Positions 63,099 through 64,000 of a DNA stretch of 64,000 nucleotides are shown piece by piece. Where the stretch lies: contig NZ_JAPAAF010000002.1 of NCBI RefSeq assembly GCF_025907915.1, forward strand, positions 186,001 to 250,000. The letters are read 5' to 3'. The notes below the pieces were generated by a model. That model ran no database searches and was not told the DNA's origin. It saw only the letters and a program-made list of their open reading frames with translations. The DNA is from Gaoshiqia sediminis. Its GTDB lineage: Bacteria > Bacteroidota > Bacteroidia > Bacteroidales > Prolixibacteraceae. A program made the position numbers and the translations under genes. How positions within the stretch are numbered: the stretch's first letter is position 1; each line of letters starts with the position of its first letter.

Positions 63099-63183
63099 AC
63101 GCTTCTTAAAAGGCAGTTTTGAAGTGGCTCATGAGCTAACCCAGTTCAACAGAGAAAGCAGAACGTCCTGAGCCTTCCGGCTG

Positions 63184-63445
63184 TTATCAGTTGATAATAC
63201 TTCACCGAACCACTGGGGGAGTCTTCATCATTTAATAACGGCCTCCCTGAAGCGTCGGGCGAGCCTTTATCAGTTGATTATTGCTTCACCGCCATGTTGG
63301 GGGAGCTTTTATCATTTAATAAAAGGCTCACCAATGCAACGGGCAGGCTTTAATCATTTAATAACGTCTTCCCGAACGATCGGGGGATTCTTTATCATTT
63401 AATAATGCTTTCGCCGAAGCTCCGGACAAGTTATAAGAGTTCTTC
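63184..63445. repeat. Six-unit degenerate 42-bp tandem array
   Basis: AT-rich cores like TTATCATTTAATAA occur at 63184, 63225, 63267, 63309, 63351 and 63392 (starts), spaced 41, 42, 42, 42 and 41 bp. A decayed seventh core may begin near 63431. The GC-rich linkers between them also resemble one another (CTTCACCGAA-type left half, CGGGGGAG-type right half, often able to form a small hairpin). The 622-bp gap 63032-63653 holds the terminator, this array, and about 200 bp with no further structure except the promoter element. Confidence 0.85.
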
Positions 63446-63603
63446 CAGGAGCTGCTCCCTAAAAAAAGCGGCGATCTTAACAAGCTACATGGGAGGTTTT
63501 GCAGGAATAACCGGGAACAACTATTTGCATGAAATAAAGGTTTTCCCTTTATCATGAACCTGTTGCAGAATTTCTCCACCCGTTTTTTATCAGATATGGT
63601 ATG

Positions 63604-63631
63604 TTTGCTTTTCGAAAAGAACTTATTTTTG
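63604..63631 (+). promoter_or_regulatory. Putative promoter for the GH95 gene
   Basis: TATTTTTG (63624-63631) matches the TAnnTTTG -7 consensus, and TTTG (63604-63607) could be the -33 element, although the 16-nt spacing is short. The ATG at 63654 follows 22 nt later. Confidence 0.35.
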
Positions 63632-63653
63632 AGGTTCACTAATACAACTAATC

Positions 63654-64000
63654 ATGATCAAATCAACCTCAATTTTCTTTTTGGCCCTGGTTTTCTTATT
63701 TTCCTGCAAGCAAACAAAAGAAACCAACGATTTAAAATTGTGGTACCAACAACCCGCCGAACAATGGATGGAAGCCCTTCCCATTGGCAACGGAAGTTTC
63801 GGCGCCATGGTTTATGGGCGCACCGATACCGAGCTCATCAAACTGAATCACGACGAATTTTGGGCCGGTCACCCGCACGATTTCTCGAACCCCGACGTTG
63901 CCGGTATTGCCGAACAGGTGGCCATACTGGTGCACGAGCGCAAATACACCGAAGCCAACACCCTGGTGCGTAAACTTCAGGGACCTTACACGCAGCCTTA
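63654..64000 (+). CDS. GH95-family alpha-L-fucosidase/galactosidase-type enzyme (N-terminal part)
   Basis: The frame starts at ATG 63654 and is open to the window end, giving 115 residues. It begins with a lipoprotein signal (ALVFLFSC, Cys18) and continues LKLWYQQPAEQWMEALPIGN, GSFGAMVYGRTDTELIKLNH, DEFWAGHP. This is the conserved N-terminal beta domain of GH95. Family members remove alpha-1,2-L-fucose or alpha-L-galactose. In an RG-I locus it may act on fucosylated or L-galactosylated side chains. Most of the gene, including the catalytic helical barrel, lies outside the window. Confidence 0.9.
   Translation, partial: MIKSTSIFFLALVFLFSCKQTKETNDLKLWYQQPAEQWMEALPIGNGSFGAMVYGRTDTELIKLNHDEFWAGHPHDFSNPDVAGIAEQVAILVHERKYTEANTLVRKLQGPYTQP

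Noticed and set aside
63184-63445. CRISPR-like array
   Set aside because: Cores are only 14 bp and vary, the linkers resemble each other instead of being unique, and no cas gene is present.
63554-63973. 139-residue + frame at the right edge
   Set aside because: It is in a different frame from the GH95 start at 63654, which has a lipoprotein signal and family motifs.

Overview
The window is from a Bacteroidota genome, most likely a Bacteroidales/Marinilabiliales-type bacterium. Evidence: two SusC/SusD pairs, each preceded by an ECF sigma factor and a FecR-type anti-sigma factor; a hybrid two-component regulator; a type IX secretion sorting domain; many lipoprotein signal peptides; and TAnnTTTG-type promoter elements. 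All 35 genes I support lie on the + strand. They form one long polysaccharide utilization region that runs off the right edge. No rRNA, tRNA, transposase, integrase or CRISPR array was seen.

Layout. (a) 2-1123: C-terminal part of a heavy-metal RND efflux pump, unrelated to the rest. (b) 1354-16786: sigma/anti-sigma, SusC/SusD, a T9SS-sorted clan-A hydrolase with a LamG domain, two GH51 arabinofuranosidases and two GH43-type enzymes, closed by a terminator. (c) 16953-25080: two more GH43 lipoproteins, an Asp-box propeller with a CBM9-like tail (GH93-like or sialidase-like), a GH5-like clan-A enzyme, a GH172 enzyme and an S1 sulfatase. Parts b and c fit arabinan or arabinan-decorated pectin side chains. 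(d) 25268-32038: a second sigma/anti-sigma and SusC/SusD set. (e) 32182-37542: GH31, a Tat-exported cysteine-rich DUF6144-like protein and a GH127/GH146 beta-L-arabinofuranosidase. (f) 37720-42135: hybrid two-component system. (g) 42315-64000: a rhamnogalacturonan-I set: a small exported protein, PL22-like lyase, GH106 rhamnosidase, a six-hairpin protein, GH2, DUF4450, a Tat-exported propeller hydrolase, a double-domain CE12 acetylesterase, a PL11-CE12 fusion, GH105 and the start of a GH95 enzyme that runs past the window end.

How it may work together (inference). SusC proteins with an N-terminal STN domain probably signal through FecR to the ECF sigma factors, while the hybrid sensor detects periplasmic oligosaccharides. 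PL11 lyase and CE12 esterases would open and deacetylate the RG-I backbone. GH105, PL22, GH106 and GH2 would finish backbone and galactan fragments. GH51, GH43, GH146, GH172 and the propeller enzymes would strip arabinose-containing side chains.

The most unusual non-coding structure is a set of three intergenic arrays of short degenerate repeats with 21, 22 and about 42 bp periods, plus matching hairpins in several gaps. The least understood proteins are the DUF6144-like protein, the 82-residue exported protein, the six-hairpin protein and DUF4450.
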